Source: Methanomethylovorans sp.
GTDB lineage: Archaea; Halobacteriota; Methanosarcinia; Methanosarcinales; Methanosarcinaceae
Direction: 5' to 3'
Length of the DNA stretch: 7,609 nucleotides
Assembly: GCA_020854785.1 (NCBI GenBank)
Contig: JAHFZE010000301.1
Span: 1 to 7,609 of the forward strand
This document shows, one piece after another, positions 6,060-7,609 of this stretch. Position 1 is the stretch's first letter. Each line of letters opens with the position of its first letter. The position numbers and the translations under genes were made by a program. The notes under the pieces are model-generated. The model saw nothing but the letters and a program-made list of their open reading frames with translations. It ran no database searches and was not told the DNA's origin.

Positions 6060-6068
6060 GTATTTTGA

Positions 6069-6141
6069 TAGCCCGGCACGGATTCGAACCGAGGTTGCGG
6101 GATCCAGAGTCCTGCATGATTGACCACTACACTACCGGGCT
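6069..6141 (-). tRNA. tRNA-Gln (anticodon CUG), with two stem mismatches
   Basis: 73-nt tRNA on the minus strand. Acceptor AGCCCGG pairs with CCGGGCT, with A as discriminator; the T loop is TTCGAAT and the D loop carries AGTGGTCAAT. The anticodon loop CTCTGGA gives anticodon CTG (plus-strand 6105-6107), reading CAG. Two pairs are broken: A-C at position 28-42 in the anticodon stem (CAGGA/TCCCG) and T-T at 50-64 in the T stem (CTCGG/CCGTG). Either the gene tolerates these or it is drifting. CCA is not encoded. It follows the HTH gene pair on the same strand by 53 nt. Confidence 0.9.
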
Positions 6142-6172
6142 GCAGTGAATGTATTTCCTTAATTGCATATTT

Positions 6173-6182
6173 CGTATATTAA
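6173..6182 (-). promoter_or_regulatory. Probable TATA box of tRNA-Gln
   Basis: TTAATATACG on the minus strand is centred about 37 nt before the tRNA 5' end, giving a start near 6152 and a leader of about 10 nt. It lies just past the stop codon of the upstream HTH gene, so the tRNA need not depend on read-through. Confidence 0.45.
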
Positions 6183-6194
6183 TGTATCGCTTTA

Positions 6195-6596
6195 TTAAAG
6201 GCTGTCAGGATTTTCTTGCAGGACAGCTGTCCACCACCATCTTGCCATGTCCAGCAGATCTTTACTGAACTGGCCGGAAAGACGATATTCACGATTCTTA
6301 TTGGATATCAAACCTGCCCCAAGTAACTTATTACGCATGGAGTAAAAAGAGCCGCGATCAACTCCCAGCTGTTCCATTATATCTTGCCACTCATTGGATC
6401 TCAGAGGGTTGCCGCTCTTCTGCCGCTCTTCTATAATCAAGAGGAACTTCTGTCCTCTAATGGCAGTAGTTTCTTCCTGGAACAAGCGTCTCATCAGGCT
6501 ATAATAGGGATCTCGCGAATGTGTGATCCTTGCATTAGAGTCAGACCTGATGACAATTGTGGTCGATGTCCTTGGTGCGTCTTTTACTATGGACAT
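6195..6596 (-). CDS. Small winged-helix/HTH-like protein, hypothetical
   Basis: 133-residue soluble protein without signal peptide or membrane segment. The N-terminal 30 residues are polar and probably disordered. The middle, from about residue 45 to 106, reads as a winged-helix DNA-binding domain: [14 protein letters not shown], then [20 protein letters not shown] (68-87) as helix-turn-recognition helix, and [20 protein letters not shown] as third helix and wing. The C terminus ends in an amphipathic helix with three consecutive Trp (ARWWWTAV, 118-125), which may mediate dimerisation. I think similar proteins occur in Methanosarcinales but know no function. The ATG at 6596 lies 14 nt after the upstream DUF2551-like gene with no Shine-Dalgarno, so translation probably depends on coupling or leader-independent initiation. 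Most likely a transcription regulator; inferred. Confidence 0.75.
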   Translation of the reverse strand: MSIVKDAPRTSTTIVIRSDSNARITHSRDPYYSLMRRLFQEETTAIRGQKFLLIIEERQKSGNPLRSNEWQDIMEQLGVDRGSFYSMRNKLLGAGLISNKNREYRLSGQFSKDLLDMARWWWTAVLQENPDSL

Positions 6597-6610
6597 TTCA
6601 TTGTGATATA

Positions 6611-6937
6611 TCAGATGCCAGTTACCTGGATGTTCTTTGATTCAAGTTCAGCGCGTAAAAGGTCTGCATATTCCTCTTTAAGAGAATATACGATGGGTGT
6701 TTTATAAGATTCTTTGTAGGATCTGAGTATGCCAAGCTTAGAATAAATGTATCCTACCATTGAGGCAACAGCGCTTCTTGATATCTCGAACTTCAAAGTG
6801 ATGTTCTGGTGCAGTTCATCTATCGTGGTCTTTTGCACCTGTAAGAACACAGATAGAATATGGGTGCGTAACCCGTTCACATCTAACTCGATAAAAGTCT
6901 GAAGTCTCCGTTTTATCTTGGATTTTATCGAATCCAT
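6611..6937 (-). CDS. DUF2551-like winged-helix protein
   Basis: 108-residue protein resembling the archaeal DUF2551 family, small winged-helix proteins of methanogens with no assigned target. Seen in sequence: an N-terminal basic helix ([19 protein letters not shown], residues 5-23), helices with [20 protein letters not shown] (37-56) forming helix-turn-helix, the hallmark [15 protein letters not shown] (57-71), and [15 protein letters not shown] as wing (73-87). The family core is about 80-90 residues, so this copy is complete with a short C-terminal tail. ATG 6937 is preceded by the Shine-Dalgarno AGAGGTG and a good TATA box. It is the first gene of a likely two-gene operon and is divergent from the zinc-ribbon gene. 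DNA-binding regulation is inferred from fold only. Confidence 0.82.
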   Translation of the reverse strand: MDSIKSKIKRRLQTFIELDVNGLRTHILSVFLQVQKTTIDELHQNITLKFEISRSAVASMVGYIYSKLGILRSYKESYKTPIVYSLKEEYADLLRAELESKNIQVTGI

Positions 6938-6942
6938 AGTTA

Positions 6943-6949
6943 CACCTCT
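6943..6949 (-). promoter_or_regulatory. Shine-Dalgarno of the DUF2551-like gene
   Basis: AGAGGTG on the minus strand, 5 nt before ATG 6937, matches the archaeal 16S 3' end well and decides this start. Confidence 0.75.
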
Positions 6950-6980
6950 GCCAAAGCATTATACAGTTATTCTCCTTTAA

Positions 6981-6990
6981 AGTATAAAAA
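6981..6990 (-). promoter_or_regulatory. TATA box of the DUF2551-like operon
   Basis: TTTTTATACT on the minus strand lies 44-53 nt before the ATG. Initiation about 25 nt downstream would give a leader of about 20 nt holding the Shine-Dalgarno. It is the cleanest promoter in the window. Confidence 0.6.
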
Positions 6991-7041
6991 TGTTTGTAAT
7001 AAATGAGTGGAATGTGCACAAATATGCGTCAAAGGTGCTCA

Positions 7042-7070
7042 GATAAGCGATAAATAACGATAAGGTTATC
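7042..7070. promoter_or_regulatory. GATAA repeat cluster in the divergent promoter
   Basis: GATAA occurs at 7042-7046, 7049-7053 and 7059-7063, and TTATC at 7066-7070; the last two form the palindrome GATAA-GG-TTATC. The cluster overlaps the only TATA-like stretch (GATAAATAACG, 7049-7059) suitably placed for the plus-strand gene at 7111, so a protein bound here could block that promoter. One of the two adjacent HTH proteins is an obvious but untested candidate. Confidence 0.4.
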
Positions 7071-7110
7071 AATGAAGATTAAGATATCCATGGAATAACG
7101 TGGTAGCATC

Positions 7111-7609
7111 ATGGTCTTTAAATATGATCCTTCTAATAATTTCCTGCAGGTGGATAACACTATAGTTCCATCGTATGACCTGACCGAAAATCCAATAGGG
7201 ACATGTAGCTTCTGCGATGCTCAAATAATAAGTCTGAGCTATCATGACCTTGGGGACAATATAGCTGTTGTTGCCCACTGTGAAAAGTGTGGTGCTTCTT
7301 TTATCAATCTTTATGACAGGGAATGGAACTGGCTAAGCGAACAGCCTATCTCTCACTTTTTTACCTATACGGAATCGAATATGTATAAAAAAGATGCTTC
7401 AAATGAAGCAAGGATCTCAGACAGCCCTTTATCCGAAGAACTATATTACACTGATCTTTCAAAGGTGCCAATGAACAAGCTTAATACAATATTCTCTCCC
7501 TCCGAGATCGAAGCCATGATGGCTAAATCCCTTGGAGAGAAATATGTAAGGCAATATCTTTACAGGGCCCGCAAGAAGTACAAAAAGTTCCAGGATGTAT
7601 TTGGGATCA
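7111..7609 (+). CDS. Zinc-ribbon protein, hypothetical (3' end outside window)
   Basis: The frame is open from ATG 7111 through the window edge: 166 codons with no stop. An in-frame TAA at 7096 makes ATG 7111 the first possible ATG; the upstream GTGGTAG is a poor Shine-Dalgarno. Cys32-x2-Cys35 (GTCSFCD) and Cys57-x2-Cys60 (HCEKCGA) form a four-Cys zinc ribbon. After it come an aromatic acidic stretch (LYDREWNWLSEQ, 68-79) and, following a polar linker, FSPSEIEAMMAKSLGEKYVR (128-147), helical and HTH-like, then a very basic helix (YRARKKYKKF, 151-160). Nucleic-acid binding is plausible; I do not recognise the family and no function is assigned. It has no signal peptide. Divergent from the DUF2551-like operon across 173 bp. 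Confidence 0.8.
   Translation, partial: MVFKYDPSNNFLQVDNTIVPSYDLTENPIGTCSFCDAQIISLSYHDLGDNIAVVAHCEKCGASFINLYDREWNWLSEQPISHFFTYTESNMYKKDASNEARISDSPLSEELYYTDLSKVPMNKLNTIFSPSEIEAMMAKSLGEKYVRQYLYRARKKYKKFQDVFGI

Noticed and set aside
5920..6120. Plus-strand frame open for about 200 bp, with protein-looking text such as IPETGIPTRQVHAVAQL
   Set aside because: It has no start codon or ribosome-binding site, runs into the tRNA-Gln gene and resembles no family I know; a gene fragment cannot be excluded but is not supported.
7069..7278. 69-codon minus-strand frame
   Set aside because: It is antisense to the zinc-ribbon gene, whose paired CxxC motifs support the plus strand.

Overview
The window looks like chromosomal DNA from a methanogenic archaeon of the Methanosarcinales type (Methanolobus, Methanococcoides or Methanosarcina relatives). 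This rests on archaeal TATA-like promoters, several starts with no Shine-Dalgarno sequence, tRNA genes that do not encode CCA and end in T-runs, a DUF2551-type winged-helix gene typical of methanogens, and an archaeal Cas1 remnant. The genus is an inference; no 16S gene or methanogenesis gene is present.

Layout. (1) 1-1716, minus: the first 572 codons of phosphoenolpyruvate synthase (ppsA), running off the left edge. (2) 1717-1993: a divergent promoter region with short direct repeats. (3) 1994-2536, plus: a DJ-1/PfpI-superfamily protein followed by a hairpin and T-rich terminator. (4) 2537-2861: a convergent intergenic region holding a long imperfect palindrome built from GCAAGGACGC-like units. 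(5) 2862-3620, minus: an RNase Z-like metallo-beta-lactamase-fold hydrolase, divergent from (6) tRNA-Leu(UAA) at 3705-3788. (7) 3789-6068: a visibly AT-richer stretch with long non-coding gaps, an orphan exported protein (4166-4789, minus) and a decayed cas1 (5087 to about 5920, minus). (8) tRNA-Gln(CUG), minus, 6069-6141. (9) 6195-6937, minus: two small winged-helix/HTH-type genes, probably one operon. (10) 7111-7609, plus: the 5' part of a zinc-ribbon protein running off the right edge.

How it fits together. The two flanks look like ordinary chromosomal genes (gluconeogenic PEP synthesis, a DJ-1-like protein, an MBL hydrolase, small regulators). The part between the two tRNA genes looks like an accessory insertion. 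It starts at the 3' end of tRNA-Leu, where an exact 14-bp repeat spans the end of the tRNA and recurs 27 bp downstream, and it contains a cas1 that kept its catalytic domain but lost its N-terminal domain, has in-frame stops, and has no cas2, effector genes or CRISPR array in view. A relic of a CRISPR adaptation module or of a Cas1-driven (casposon-like) element at a tRNA gene is the most interesting reading, but the sequence alone does not settle it.
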